Notes: generated by a model not told the origin, from the sequence alone. Positions 17,718 to 26,613 are shown, numbered from the stretch's first letter. The stretch is DNA of 64,000 bases from Chryseobacterium gregarium DSM 19109 (GCF_000430845.1 NZ_AUMU01000007.1:1-64000), one strand, 5' to 3'. Made by a program: numbers and translations.

Positions 17718-18728
17718 TTATAATGTTTTAAACTGCTCCAATGTTCTGATGTCATTTTCAAAAAACATCCTGATATCGCTCATCTGGTAAAGCAGCATGA
17801 CAATTCTTTCAATCCCCATCCCAAAAGCATATCCCGAATACTTTTCAGAATCGATATTGACATTTTTCAGAACGGCAGGATCTACCATTCCGCAGCCCAT
17901 AATCTCCAGCCATCCGGTTCCCTTCGTGATTCTGTAATCGGTTTCAGAGTTTAAGCCCCAGTACACGTCAATTTCAGCACTAGGTTCCGTGAAAGGGAAA
18001 TAGGAAGGTCTCAATCTGATTTTTGATTTTCCGAAAAGTTCAGTCGTGAAAAACTGAATCGTCTGCTTCAGGTCTGCAAAGCTTACATTTTCATCAATAT
18101 ACAATCCCTCGATCTGATGGAAAATACAGTGTGAACGTGAAGAAACCGCTTCATTCCTGAACACTCTTCCCGGAGATAAAATCCTGATCGGCGGCTGGTT
18201 TTCTTCCATGTAACGGATCTGTACCGAAGAAGTATGCGTTCTCAACAAGATATCCGGATTCTGCTCAATGAAGAATGTATCCTGCATGTCCCTTGCCGGG
18301 TGGTATTCCGGAAGATTAAGAGCTGTGAAGTTATGCCAATCGTCCTCAATTTCAGGACCGTCTGCCACAGCAAAGCCAATCGATTTGAAAATCTCAATAA
18401 TTCTGTTTTTCACCAAATTGATCGGATGCCTCGAACCCAGTTCCAAAGGGAAGGCAGGTCGTGTAAGGTCTTCTTTCTCCAGGACAACGGAAGAGGCAGA
18501 AGCATTTTTCAGATCTTCCAGCTTTGCATTGACAGCCTGCTTCAGCGTATTGATTTTCTGTCCGAAATCTTTTTTCTGGTCATTAGGAACTTCTTTAAAT
18601 TTTTCAAAAAAATCATTCAGAATTCCTTTTTTACCACTATACCTGATCCGGAAGTTTTCAATATCTTCTTTAGATGTTGCATGAAAGCCATTTACCTCAA
18701 TGAGTAATTCTTCTATCTTTTCTATCAT
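17718..18728 (-). CDS. pheS: phenylalanine--tRNA ligase alpha subunit
   Basis: A 336-residue class II synthetase alpha chain. The N-terminal coiled coil (about 1-90, [18 protein letters not shown]) contacts tRNA. Motif 1 lies in [19 protein letters not shown], motif 2 in [11 protein letters not shown] preceded by RVFRNE, and motif 3 in [16 protein letters not shown]. Length and motifs are complete. It pairs with PheT (not in the window) as an alpha2-beta2 enzyme. Unlike many bacteria, pheT does not follow directly; the next gene on this strand is a transferase-free region ending at secG-side genes of other function. No T-box-like leader is visible upstream. Confidence 0.97.
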   Translation of the reverse strand: MIEKIEELLIEVNGFHATSKEDIENFRIRYSGKKGILNDFFEKFKEVPNDQKKDFGQKINTLKQAVNAKLEDLKNASASSVVLEKEDLTRPAFPLELGSRHPINLVKNRIIEIFKSIGFAVADGPEIEDDWHNFTALNLPEYHPARDMQDTFFIEQNPDILLRTHTSSVQIRYMEENQPPIRILSPGRVFRNEAVSSRSHCIFHQIEGLYIDENVSFADLKQTIQFFTTELFGKSKIRLRPSYFPFTEPSAEIDVYWGLNSETDYRITKGTGWLEIMGCGMVDPAVLKNVNIDSEKYSGYAFGMGIERIVMLLYQMSDIRMFFENDIRTLEQFKTL

Positions 18729-18795
18729 GGTTTTACCCTTTCAAAATGTTTTGCAAAAATACAGTTTTTCGATGGAATAACTTTCCTTAAAATGT

Positions 18796-18826
18796 TAAAA
18801 ATCTGCCCCACTTACCGGGGCAGACT
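18796..18826 (-). terminator. terminator of the YceI gene
   Basis: On the minus strand GTCTGCCCC-GGTAAGT-GGGGCAGAT is followed by TTTTT: a 9-bp GC-rich stem (one G-T wobble) placed between the YceI gene and pheS. Confidence 0.9.
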
Positions 18827-18852
18827 TCAATTATTTTTTTATTTAAATAAAA

Positions 18853-19512
18853 TTATTTTTTTTCTAAAGCTTTTACGTTGATCTGAAGCGTTATCTCATC
18901 TTTAATCACTCCGTTTTCAGCCGGCGCCTTAAATTTCACATCAAATTCTCCTCTGTGAATGTCTTTCGGCTCGGTGGCAATGCTTACCTCCCCTTCTTTA
19001 ACCGATACATTGGCTTTAAACTGAACCGGTTTTGTAATCCCTTTGATGGTTAAATTACCATCCAGAAGCGTATTGTAATCGCCTTCCGCAGACGGGGATA
19101 TTTTTGTAATTTCATAAGAAGCAGTGGGAAATTTTTCCACTTCAAAGAAATCGCCGCTCTTTAAATGTCCGTTTAGCTTTGCTGACTGATCAGCATCATT
19201 CTTCAAATCTTCGGATGTTAAAGAAGTCATATCCGCAACGAATTTTCCGCTTTCCAGCTTTCCGTCTTTTACGGTTACGTCACCACTCTCAAATTTAATG
19301 GTTCCGAAGTGGCTTGTATTTTCAGACCTGAAAATTTTATACCCTTTCCACTCAATCTTGCTGTTCAGGGTATCCACGATAAACGGGTTTCCCTCTTTGG
19401 TTGTTGTCACTTCACCGCTTTCGTTAGCCAGGGGTTTTTCCTTTTTACAGGATATCACCGCCGTCACAGCAAAAAGCACCGGAACGAAGAGTGAAAACAG
19501 CTTTCTTTTCAT
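18853..19512 (-). CDS. YceI-family lipoprotein
   Basis: 219 residues with a lipoprotein signal (FAVTAVISCKKEK, mature Cys22) and a YceI lipocalin-like domain from about residue 45: VDTLNSKIEWKGYKIF at the start, FEVEKFPTASYEI and GNLTIKGITKPVQF in the middle. YceI proteins have an eight-stranded barrel binding polyisoprenoid-like amphiphiles. The domain is the usual length. It is a single gene with its own terminator. Exact ligand unknown. Confidence 0.92.
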   Translation of the reverse strand: MKRKLFSLFVPVLFAVTAVISCKKEKPLANESGEVTTTKEGNPFIVDTLNSKIEWKGYKIFRSENTSHFGTIKFESGDVTVKDGKLESGKFVADMTSLTSEDLKNDADQSAKLNGHLKSGDFFEVEKFPTASYEITKISPSAEGDYNTLLDGNLTIKGITKPVQFKANVSVKEGEVSIATEPKDIHRGEFDVKFKAPAENGVIKDEITLQINVKALEKK

Positions 19513-19585
19513 AATTTATAAAATTTCAATACTCCCGCTAAGATAATAAAAAAAATGATCGTTTCCTAAAAACGGCACATTTTAC

Positions 19586-19593
19586 TACATTTG
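19586..19593 (+). promoter_or_regulatory. -7 element immediately before the ABC ATPase start
   Basis: TACATTTG matches TAnnTTTG and ends only 4 bp before the ATG at 19598. Transcription would begin at or within the start codon, suggesting a leaderless mRNA. No good TTG is seen at -33. Confidence 0.4.
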
Positions 19594-19597
19594 TATA

Positions 19598-20533
19598 ATG
19601 CTATTAGAAATAAACAATTTATACTTTTCATATTCCCGGGAAAAACCCCTGTTTGAGAACCTGAATCTGGCATTTGAAGAAGGTAAAATACTGGCTCTGG
19701 CGGGGGAAAGCGGTTGCGGAAAATCAACTTTGCTAAGTTTGATTTACGGGCTTCTGGACTGGGAGCGCGGTGACATTATTTTTGACGGGCAGAAACGGGC
19801 AGGTCCCAAAGGAAATCTGGTTCCCGGAGAGCCAGACATGAAATACGTAGCCCAGAATTTTGACCTGATGCCCTATGCCACTGTGGCTGAAAATGTGGGG
19901 AAATTTATTTCTAATATCAATTTAAAAAAGAAAAGAGAGACCGTTTCCGAACTTCTTGAAGTCGTAGGCCTGGAAGAATTTTCACAGGTTCTTCCCAAAT
20001 ACCTGAGCGGCGGCCAGCAGCAGCGGGTGGCTATTGCCAGGGCACTTTCTGTGCTTCCGAAACTCCTGATCCTGGACGAGCCTTTCAGCAACCTGGATTT
20101 CCCGAGAAAAATAGAACTGCGTGAAAAATTATTCCGGTATGTAAAGCAGCATCAAATTTCTTTAATCATCTCCACCCATGAACTTCAGGATATCATTCCG
20201 TGGCTGGACCGGATTATTGTCCTGCAGAACGGAAGACTGATCCAGAACGATAATCCTGAAGAAACCTTCAGGAATCCTTACAATCCTTACGTAGCCAGGC
20301 TTTTCGGGGAAGTGAATATTTTCAGCGAAAGCGAAATGAAAGAATGGGAGCTTCCCAAATTCTCTTATTACCCGAAAGAGATACATATTACCGAAAACGG
20401 TTTTAAGGCTGAAATTTCAGAAAGCAGGTTTGCAGGAGATCATTACTGGAATAAAGTAAAAATGGAAAATAAAGAACTGATTGTCTATACGGACGAAAAG
20501 CTGTCCGGAACTGTTAAGGTTTCATTTAATTAG
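19598..20533 (+). CDS. ABC transporter ATP-binding protein (orphan)
   Basis: A 311-residue ATPase with Walker A GESGCGKST (36-44), Q-loop YVAQNFDLMPYATVAENV, signature LSGGQQQR (136-143), Walker B LLILDEP (156-162) and switch His in ISTHELQ. The closest family style is the PotA/FbpC/CysA import ATPases. A C-terminal extension of about 90 residues (from about 220) resembles a reduced regulatory TOBE-like domain. No permease or binding protein is adjacent, so its partners must be encoded elsewhere, or it has a non-transport role. It stands alone between a divergent lipoprotein and a noncoding stretch. Confidence 0.92.
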   Translation: MLLEINNLYFSYSREKPLFENLNLAFEEGKILALAGESGCGKSTLLSLIYGLLDWERGDIIFDGQKRAGPKGNLVPGEPDMKYVAQNFDLMPYATVAENVGKFISNINLKKKRETVSELLEVVGLEEFSQVLPKYLSGGQQQRVAIARALSVLPKLLILDEPFSNLDFPRKIELREKLFRYVKQHQISLIISTHELQDIIPWLDRIIVLQNGRLIQNDNPEETFRNPYNPYVARLFGEVNIFSESEMKEWELPKFSYYPKEIHITENGFKAEISESRFAGDHYWNKVKMENKELIVYTDEKLSGTVKVSFN

Positions 20534-20718
20534 CTTGCTTTGAAACTATAGTTATAAACTTTCTTACCAGAGCCCGGATTGTCTTACAGGCCAACGATGC
20601 GCTTTTTTTCAGCCTATTGAATATAACTGCAAGATTTTCTTATACTTATTGGGATTTTTTCATAAAAAAACACAAATATAAGAACCAGTCTAAAAAACTT
20701 TTTCTTACATTTGTATTT
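20534..20718. other. noncoding stretch after the ABC ATPase
   Basis: No open frame with coding character is visible. The stretch ends in the -7-like TACATTTG (20706-20713) that would start the structured RNA described next. No terminator hairpin for the ATPase gene was recognised. Confidence 0.4.
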
Positions 20719-20833
20719 CCACAGCATAAGGAAACTTTTGGTTAATTCTCTTTCTGCCCCCTGAAACAAAAATTAGCAGTTCTGCAATCTAGTTTCTTGA
20801 AAGATTACCCTGTCCAATCTTTTCCTTTTTTTT
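20719..20833 (+). ncRNA. candidate structured small RNA (possibly 6S-Flavo-like)
   Basis: A -7 box TACATTTG (20706-20713) precedes a segment of about 115 nt that closes on itself. AAGGAAA (20728-20734) pairs with TTTCCTT (20821-20827); after a 3x3 internal loop, TTGG (20738-20741) pairs with CCAA (20814-20817). Inside, CTTTC pairs with GAAAG and GAAAC with GTTTC, leaving unpaired stretches between stems. The 3' arm runs into eight T (20826-20833), a rho-independent-type end. A long rod with a closing stem and internal bubbles is the plan of 6S RNA. The identity is a guess from shape only, since no covariance test was possible. Confidence 0.4.
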
Positions 20834-20906
20834 ATGTCATGTAGCGAAAAAAATTTTCAGCCCATTATTTAAAGGTATGAATTGAAAGCCAATCGGAATT
20901 CTCGTA

Positions 20907-21251
20907 TTATGCTTTCTTTACAAATTCAGATTTCAGAGCCATAGCACCGAAACCGTCGATCTTACAGTCAATATTATGATCACTGTCCGGTCTTAGACGG
21001 ATGTTTTTAACTTTTGTGCCTGCTTTTACCGGTTTGGGAGCGCCTTTTACGGGAAGATCTTTAATAATTACCACAGAATCCCCGTCCTGAAGCTCATTCC
21101 CGTTAGAATCTAAAATTTTTCCTGAATCTGATGGTTCAGCCGTAACCTCTTCCGGATTCCATTCGTAAAAGCACTGGGAACATACCATCATATTATCGCT
21201 CGGGTACGTAAATTCTGAGCTGCATTTCGGACAAAGTACAGTATCACTCAT
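20907..21251 (-). CDS. PhnA/YjdM-family zinc-ribbon protein
   Basis: 114 residues from the ATG at 21251 ([16 protein letters not shown]); the longer frame to 21293 lacks conserved sequence. The N-terminal zinc ribbon has CPKC (Cys7, Cys10) and CSQC (Cys24, Cys27). The C-terminal PhnA domain contains [30 protein letters not shown] and ends in the typical [14 protein letters not shown]. Despite the historical name, members are not phosphonoacetate hydrolases and their function is unsettled. It is a single gene, divergent from the rRNA methyltransferase. Confidence 0.92.
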   Translation of the reverse strand: MSDTVLCPKCSSEFTYPSDNMMVCSQCFYEWNPEEVTAEPSDSGKILDSNGNELQDGDSVVIIKDLPVKGAPKPVKAGTKVKNIRLRPDSDHNIDCKIDGFGAMALKSEFVKKA

Positions 21252-21396
21252 ATTTTTAATTTTTTGCAAAGGTAATATTTTAAAATTGAGCAAGAAAGCC
21301 TGAAGACGGATGATAGGCGTTGAATGAACATAACAAGTAATAATGCCTTATATTAAACTCAGAAACACTCAACTTAAAATTATCAACTTAAATTCG

Positions 21397-21404
21397 TACT
21401 TTTG
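21397..21404 (+). promoter_or_regulatory. -7 element of the rRNA methyltransferase gene
   Basis: TACTTTTG matches TAnnTTTG, 28 bp before the ATG at 21433. It argues against the longer in-frame start at 21343. No clear -33 TTG. Confidence 0.45.
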
Positions 21405-21432
21405 CAGATTCAAAATAGCAGAACCCAATTTT

Positions 21433-22638
21433 ATGGAACTTATTCACAGAAACTTAGCCATCGGAATCCACGATGCTTTGCAGGAAACCTTCTTCGAAAA
21501 AAATAAATACGCTGATAAAGTAATTGAACGACTTTTAAAAGCCCACAGAAAATGGGGAAGCCAGGACAGAGCCGTTGTGTCTGAGATTTTTTATAATATC
21601 ATCCGCTGGAAAAAACGCCTGGAATATTATATGGGTGAAGGCGTGAAGCCGAATAATATCTACAAGCTCATTATGGCCTATCTGCTTTGGAGCAAAACAA
21701 ATTACAAGAAATTTGAGGAATTTGACGGGATAAAAATCGCTGATATCCTTACAAAGCTTAAGAAAAATACCGTTCCTACAAAGGCTATTGAACACTCGAT
21801 CCCTGAATGGCTGGCAGAAACCTTAGAGAAGGAATTAGGTCCCAAATGGGAAAAAGAAATGCATGCTTTAAATGAGCGGGCCCCAACCGTCTTGAGAGCC
21901 AACTCATTAAGAACTACACCGAAAGAGTTGGTTTCAGATCTATCTGATGAAAATATAGTTTCCTATCCTGTAAAAAATTATCCCGATGCGGTTCAGCTGG
22001 AGGAAAAAAAGAATGTATTTCTTACGACTGCTTTTAAAGAAGGGTTGTTTGAAGTTCAGGATGCCTCTTCACAGAAGATCGGATATTTCCTGGATGTAAA
22101 AGAAGGACAACGGGTTATTGATGCCTGTGCCGGTGCCGGCGGAAAAACCCTTCACTTGGCCGCTTTAATGAAAAACAAAGGCCAGATCATCGCTCTTGAT
22201 ATTTTTGAATGGAAGCTGGCAGAACTAAGGCGACGCGCGAAAAGAGCCGGGGCCCACAATATTGAAACCCGGATGATTTCTGATAATAAAGTGATCAAGA
22301 GGCTTCATGATAAAGCAGACCGGTTACTGATTGACGCCCCGTGTTCAGGATTGGGTGTCCTGAAAAGAAACCCGGACAGCAAATGGAAAATCGACCAGGA
22401 TTTTATTGACAGGATTAAGAAAGAACAGCAGCAGATTATCCAGGATTATTCTAAAATGCTTAAAGTAGGCGGAAAAATGGTTTATGCCACATGTTCCATT
22501 CTTCCTTCCGAAAATAATGAGCAGGTAGAAGAATTCATCAAAAACAATCCCAATTTCAAAATGGTCAAAGACGAAAAAGTAATGCCGAGCGAAGGCTATG
22601 ACGGATTCTATATGGCCCTGATTGAAAGAATTTCATAA
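21433..22638 (+). CDS. 16S rRNA m5C methyltransferase, RsmB/NOP2/Sun family
   Basis: 401 residues from MELIHRNLAIGIHD. The N-terminal NusB-like helical region (about 1-140) is followed by the SAM-dependent Rossmann domain: DACAGAGGKTLHLAAL (motif I), LIDAPCSGLGVLKRNPD (motif IV, PCSG with the release Cys) and VYATCSILPSENNEQV (motif VI, TCS nucleophile Cys). Both catalytic cysteines are present, so it should be active. The family methylates C5 of cytosine in 16S rRNA; which position (967 or 1407 equivalents) cannot be decided here. It is closed by a terminator. Confidence 0.94.
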   Translation: MELIHRNLAIGIHDALQETFFEKNKYADKVIERLLKAHRKWGSQDRAVVSEIFYNIIRWKKRLEYYMGEGVKPNNIYKLIMAYLLWSKTNYKKFEEFDGIKIADILTKLKKNTVPTKAIEHSIPEWLAETLEKELGPKWEKEMHALNERAPTVLRANSLRTTPKELVSDLSDENIVSYPVKNYPDAVQLEEKKNVFLTTAFKEGLFEVQDASSQKIGYFLDVKEGQRVIDACAGAGGKTLHLAALMKNKGQIIALDIFEWKLAELRRRAKRAGAHNIETRMISDNKVIKRLHDKADRLLIDAPCSGLGVLKRNPDSKWKIDQDFIDRIKKEQQQIIQDYSKMLKVGGKMVYATCSILPSENNEQVEEFIKNNPNFKMVKDEKVMPSEGYDGFYMALIERIS

Positions 22639-22661
22639 AATAGAACATTTTAAGATATATC

Positions 22662-22692
22662 AAAAACTACTCTGTTTCCGGGGTAGTTTTTT
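22662..22692 (+). terminator. terminator after the rRNA methyltransferase
   Basis: AAAACTAC and GTAGTTTT arms with a T-run after the stem, 24 bp past the stop. Confidence 0.8.
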
Positions 22693-22693
22693 A

Positions 22694-22723
22694 TTGATAC
22701 ATTATCAGCAAAATATATCTTTG
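22694..22723 (+). promoter_or_regulatory. Bacteroidota-type promoter of the PNGase gene
   Basis: TTG, 19 bases, then TATCTTTG: a full consensus match, 21 bp before the ATG at 22745. Confidence 0.75.
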
Positions 22724-22744
22724 CAGAAATAATCATTATTCATT

Positions 22745-24409
22745 ATGCATCAAAGAATTATATTCACGTTATTGATTTTTTTATCCTTTCATTGTTTTGC
22801 ACAGACCTATGAAGTTCAGTACATCAGTTCATACAACGGAAAAATACTGAATGACCAGCCTCCTGTTTTGGTCTGGGCCAATGAAAAAGAGAATTTCATA
22901 TTAAATAACAATATAGGATCCCAGAAAGCAGATTTTCCGTTTGAAATAACGAAAGTTGAAAAGCCATCCAACACCATAATTTCCTATGCATTTTTAAAAA
23001 ATAATGAAATTATTTCAACCTCTGATGCAGAATCTGTTGGAAAACAAATCTTTGAGCTCACCAACGAAACAAAAAAGATCTTAGGGTACAGCTGCAAAAA
23101 AGCCGTTACCAAAATCAATTCAAATACGATTGAAGTCTGGTATACCAACGACCTGAAAATCCAGGGCGGGCCTTCAGGCATCGGGCAGAATCTGGGGTTT
23201 GTCCTGGAAATTGAAAGGAATAAAAATTCACTTACGACAGCGAACTCTATTAAAAAAGTGAAGAAAACAGACATTGACCGTATTATTAAAGGGCCGGTTA
23301 CCTTTACTGATCCGTTAGGATACAGGGATCTTTTGTGGAAAAGCAGGTTTACCACGCTGAAAGTTTTTGAAAACGAAACCATTAACTTCTCAGAAGATTC
23401 AAAATCTGATCCCAATGTCAAAAGATTTGCCAACGGAACCGTTATCCTGAAAAAAATAAAGTTTCCTAAAATTTCTGAAGGCGAAAATATTTTTGCTGAA
23501 TTAAAACAGCAGTCTAACGGTGATGCCTACGACAGAACCGGAACGGTTTTCTTTATTCCACAGGAACAATCGCAATCATTTTTTGACGGATTAGAAAAAG
23601 GCGTAAAGACACTACCCGTATATGAAAACGGGAACGGAAAACAGTATTACGGAGTAACCGCAACGGAAAACTACCATCCTCCCGTTGAAATGATGCGGTT
23701 TTTCACGGCATTCGGGATTAATAAATTCAACCATATCCAATTAAAAGATAAAAACTGGCAGACGGTAAGCCCGTACCGGCAGGACATCACTGACCTGAAG
23801 CCTTCCCTAAGCGAGAAAGAACTGTGGATCGGCACATTCATCGGCAACTATGATAAAGGCGGCCATACAGTAAGTCTGGAAATCACGATCCACAAAAGTG
23901 ATCAGACGGTGTATAAAAACAATACGGCAATCCCTCTGTTCAATACCTTAAATATTATGGAAATGGCCGGCCAGGACTATTCTACCATGTTCGATAAGGA
24001 TAATGGGCTGTGGGTAGAATTTATCTTAAAGAAAGACCTGAAAAACGCACAGCTTAAATACATGACAACCGGCCACGGCGGCTGGGAAAACGGTGACGAA
24101 TTTATTCCTAAAACCAATTCTATTTTCCTGGACGGCAAAATGACGTTCTCTTTTGTGCCATGGAGAACAGACTGCGGGTCTTACCGCCTGTACAACCCTG
24201 CCTCCGGTAATTTCCAGGACGGGTTGTCATCTTCTGATCTAAGCCGGTCCAACTGGTGCCCTGGAACCGTCACAAATCCGGACTTTATTCCGCTTGGAGA
24301 TTTAAAAGCCGGTAAACATACAATTCAGGTCAAGATTCCGCAAGGTCCTACAGAGGGAACAAGCTTCAGTGCATGGAATGTTTCAGGCGTATTGCTGGGC
24401 ACTGAATAA
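22745..24409 (+). CDS. exported peptide-N-glycosidase, PNGase F type with N-terminal GLPGLI-like domain
   Basis: 554 residues: signal peptide 1-19 (ending HCFA), an N-terminal domain of about 165 residues, then a PNGase F domain from about 190. The N-domain (YEVQYISSYNGKIL to about 175) has the KKILGYSCKKA and EVWYTNDL pattern of GLPGLI proteins with a degenerate GLPGL motif. In the catalytic part YDRTGTVFF places Asp263 where PNGase F has its essential Asp60 (WDRYANV). GDEFIPKTNSI places Glu452 at the Glu206 position, and WCPG (504-507) is also conserved. The Glu118 position reads KGGHTV, so that residue differs. Size and layout fit the two-domain PNGF-II described from Elizabethkingia. It would release N-glycans from glycoproteins outside the inner membrane. 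No T9SS C-terminal signal is seen. Confidence 0.85.
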   Translation: MHQRIIFTLLIFLSFHCFAQTYEVQYISSYNGKILNDQPPVLVWANEKENFILNNNIGSQKADFPFEITKVEKPSNTIISYAFLKNNEIISTSDAESVGKQIFELTNETKKILGYSCKKAVTKINSNTIEVWYTNDLKIQGGPSGIGQNLGFVLEIERNKNSLTTANSIKKVKKTDIDRIIKGPVTFTDPLGYRDLLWKSRFTTLKVFENETINFSEDSKSDPNVKRFANGTVILKKIKFPKISEGENIFAELKQQSNGDAYDRTGTVFFIPQEQSQSFFDGLEKGVKTLPVYENGNGKQYYGVTATENYHPPVEMMRFFTAFGINKFNHIQLKDKNWQTVSPYRQDITDLKPSLSEKELWIGTFIGNYDKGGHTVSLEITIHKSDQTVYKNNTAIPLFNTLNIMEMAGQDYSTMFDKDNGLWVEFILKKDLKNAQLKYMTTGHGGWENGDEFIPKTNSIFLDGKMTFSFVPWRTDCGSYRLYNPASGNFQDGLSSSDLSRSNWCPGTVTNPDFIPLGDLKAGKHTIQVKIPQGPTEGTSFSAWNVSGVLLGTE

Positions 24410-24413
24410 AACA

Positions 24414-24450
24414 AAACCTTCTCGCAAAATGAATGGCGAGAAGGTAAAAA
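24414..24450 (+). terminator. terminator after the PNGase gene
   Basis: ACCTTCTCGC and GCGAGAAGGT form a 10-bp stem with an 8-9 nt loop just after the stop codon. The following tract is A-rich rather than T-rich, so termination may be less efficient than the stem suggests. Confidence 0.65.
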
Positions 24451-24676
24451 CACAAATGATGAAAAAAAATTATTTCGAGCCACAAATTAAAGATAAAAAT
24501 TCCTAAAATTAGTTAACATACATTATTAATTATCTCGTTTTTATTCCGTATATATAAAATTACTCTGTCTGGAGTGAAAAAATTTAACTAAAACCCTGCT
24601 TATCAATGTAAATAATTTAAATTATACTATTAAATATTTAAATTAGTTAAAAATTTAAACTTATTTAAAATTTTTA

Positions 24677-24707
24677 TTGTTTATTTTAAACCACAAACAT
24701 AATTTTG
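24677..24707 (+). promoter_or_regulatory. Bacteroidota-type promoter of asnB
   Basis: TTG, 20 bases, then TAATTTTG. The -7 box overlaps the alternative ATG at 24705, so translation must begin at the ATG at 24726. The resulting leader is only about 12 nt, leaving no room for a riboswitch or attenuator. The 220 bp before it are AT-rich without coding character. Confidence 0.75.
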
Positions 24708-24725
24708 TTTAAAATAATTAATAAA

Positions 24726-26405
24726 ATGTGTGGAATTGTATGCTTGTTTGACGCCAAACAAAAAACCGAAACGCTAAGACCTCAGGTCCTGGAAATGTCT
24801 AAGAAGATCCGCCACAGAGGACCGGACTGGAGCGGTGTATTTCAGGATGACCATGTTATCTTCTCTCATGAAAGACTGGCCATTGTAGATCCTACTTCAG
24901 GAAAACAGCCGTTATTTTCCAAGGACGGGAAAATAGTCCTTGCTGTTAACGGAGAAATTTATAACCACAGGGAACTGAAAGAAGAATTTCCTGATTATGA
25001 ATTCCAGACCCAGTCTGACTGTGAAGTTATCCTCCCCCTTTACCTGAAATACGGAAAGAATTTTATCGAAAAGCTGAACGGTATTTTTGCATTCTCTTTA
25101 TATGATACTGAAAATAACGTCTACCTTATTGCCCGCGACCATATGGGAATCTGTCCGCTTTACCAGGGCTGGGACAGGAGCGGAAACTATTATGTAGCCT
25201 CTGAGCTCAAGGCACTGGAAGGCGTCTGCAAAACCATTGAAACTTTTTTGCCCGGACACTTTATTTATAGTGAAGACGGGACCAGCCTTCAGCAGTGGTA
25301 TAAAAGAGACTGGGAAAGTTTTGACACTGTCAAAGACAATGAAACTGATATTACAAAAATCAGAAAAGGCCTTGAAGACGCAGTCCACAGACAGCTGATG
25401 AGCGATGTTCCTTACGGAGTTCTGCTTTCCGGAGGATTGGATTCTTCTGTTATTTCTGCCATCACGGCAAAATTTGCAAGGCAGAGAGTAGAAAGCGGTG
25501 ACACGCAGGAAGCCTGGTATCCAAGATTACACAGTTTTGCAGTCGGCCTCGTCGGTTCACCGGATCTGGCAGCTGCCCAAAAAGCGGCGGAATATATCGG
25601 CTCGGTTCACCATGAAGTTAACTTCACAGTTCAGGAAGGCCTGGATGCTGTCCGTGATGTCATTTATCACCTGGAAACCTATGATGTAACAACGGTAAGG
25701 GCCTCCACGCCTATGTATCTTCTGGCAAGAGTCATTAAATCCATGGGAATTAAAATGGTCCTTTCGGGAGAAGGCGCTGATGAGCTGTTCGGCGGTTATC
25801 TGTATTTCCATAAGGCTCCCGATGCAAAAGAATTTCATGACGAAACGGTAAGAAAACTAGGAAAGCTCCACCTCTACGACTGCCTGAGAGCCAATAAAGC
25901 CCTGATGAGCTGGGGAATCGAAGGCCGTGTCCCTTTTTTAGATAAAGAATTTATGGATATTGCGATGACCCTTAACCCGAAAGATAAAATGATCAGTAAG
26001 GCGGAAGGTAAAATAGAGAAATGGGTCCTGAGAAAAGCTTTTGAAGATCTTCTTCCTGAGTCTATTGTCTGGAGACAGAAAGAGCAGTTTTCAGACGGTG
26101 TCGGCTACTCGTGGATCGATACGCTGAAAGAAGTCGCTGAAAAAGAAGTAACCGACGAAATGATGGCCAGTGCAAAGTTTAGGTTTCCTTTAAACACGCC
26201 CCAAAACAAAGAAGAATACCGTTACAGGACTATATTTGAAGAACACTTCCCTAGCGAAACCGCTGCGGCAACCGTACCTTCGGTACCTTCAGTAGCCTGC
26301 TCAACACCGATTGCCCTGGAATGGGACGAAGCGTTCAAAAATATGAACGACCCGAGCGGAAGAGCCGTAAAAGTACATGAGACCTCCTACAGTGAAGAGG
26401 AATGA
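24726..26405 (+). CDS. asnB: asparagine synthase (glutamine-hydrolysing)
   Basis: 559 residues starting MCGIVCLFDAKQ, where Cys2 becomes the N-terminal nucleophile of the glutaminase domain. That domain also shows RHRGPDWSG, NGEIYNH and DCEVILPLY. The synthetase half (from about 210) has the PP-loop GVLLSGGLDSSVISA and the later SGEGADELFGGYLYF and EGRVPFLDKEF motifs. The enzyme makes asparagine from aspartate, glutamine and ATP via an aspartyl-AMP intermediate and an ammonia tunnel. Length is typical of AsnB (554-560). An asparaginase gene lies at 44698, so the window encodes both directions of asparagine metabolism, though not together. Confidence 0.97.
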   Translation: MCGIVCLFDAKQKTETLRPQVLEMSKKIRHRGPDWSGVFQDDHVIFSHERLAIVDPTSGKQPLFSKDGKIVLAVNGEIYNHRELKEEFPDYEFQTQSDCEVILPLYLKYGKNFIEKLNGIFAFSLYDTENNVYLIARDHMGICPLYQGWDRSGNYYVASELKALEGVCKTIETFLPGHFIYSEDGTSLQQWYKRDWESFDTVKDNETDITKIRKGLEDAVHRQLMSDVPYGVLLSGGLDSSVISAITAKFARQRVESGDTQEAWYPRLHSFAVGLVGSPDLAAAQKAAEYIGSVHHEVNFTVQEGLDAVRDVIYHLETYDVTTVRASTPMYLLARVIKSMGIKMVLSGEGADELFGGYLYFHKAPDAKEFHDETVRKLGKLHLYDCLRANKALMSWGIEGRVPFLDKEFMDIAMTLNPKDKMISKAEGKIEKWVLRKAFEDLLPESIVWRQKEQFSDGVGYSWIDTLKEVAEKEVTDEMMASAKFRFPLNTPQNKEEYRYRTIFEEHFPSETAAATVPSVPSVACSTPIALEWDEAFKNMNDPSGRAVKVHETSYSEEE

Positions 26406-26484
26406 ATAAAAAATAATGTGGTTTAAATTAAATATTATTTAAACTTATTTAAGCATCACAACGCGCTCTGCAACAATAAATTTG

Positions 26485-26516
26485 TCAATCCTGTAGTGAT
26501 ACAGGATTTTCTTTTG
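26485..26516 (+). terminator. terminator after asnB
   Basis: AATCCTGTA-GTGA-TACAGGATT stem followed by TTCTTTT, about 80 bp past the asnB stop. Confidence 0.8.
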
Positions 26517-26613
26517 AATTAACGTTAATAATATTGTCAGAATTTAACCGTTAATCAAAAATAATATCTAATAAATAATTATATTTGGAAAACGAAAATA
26601 TCAATTAAAAAAA

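Noticed and set aside
22984..23433. 149-codon open frame on the minus strand inside the PNGase gene
   Set aside because: Antisense shadow of the PNGase coding strand with low-complexity hydrophobic composition and no ribosome-binding or promoter context.
22745..24409. Type IX secretion C-terminal signal on the PNGase
   Set aside because: The C-terminus ends inside the catalytic beta-sandwich (AWNVSGVLLGTE) with no extra CTD of about 80 residues, so export across the outer membrane by T9SS is not supported.
24707..24726. Riboswitch or attenuator in the asnB leader
   Set aside because: The promoter leaves a leader of only about 12 nt, too short for any such structure.
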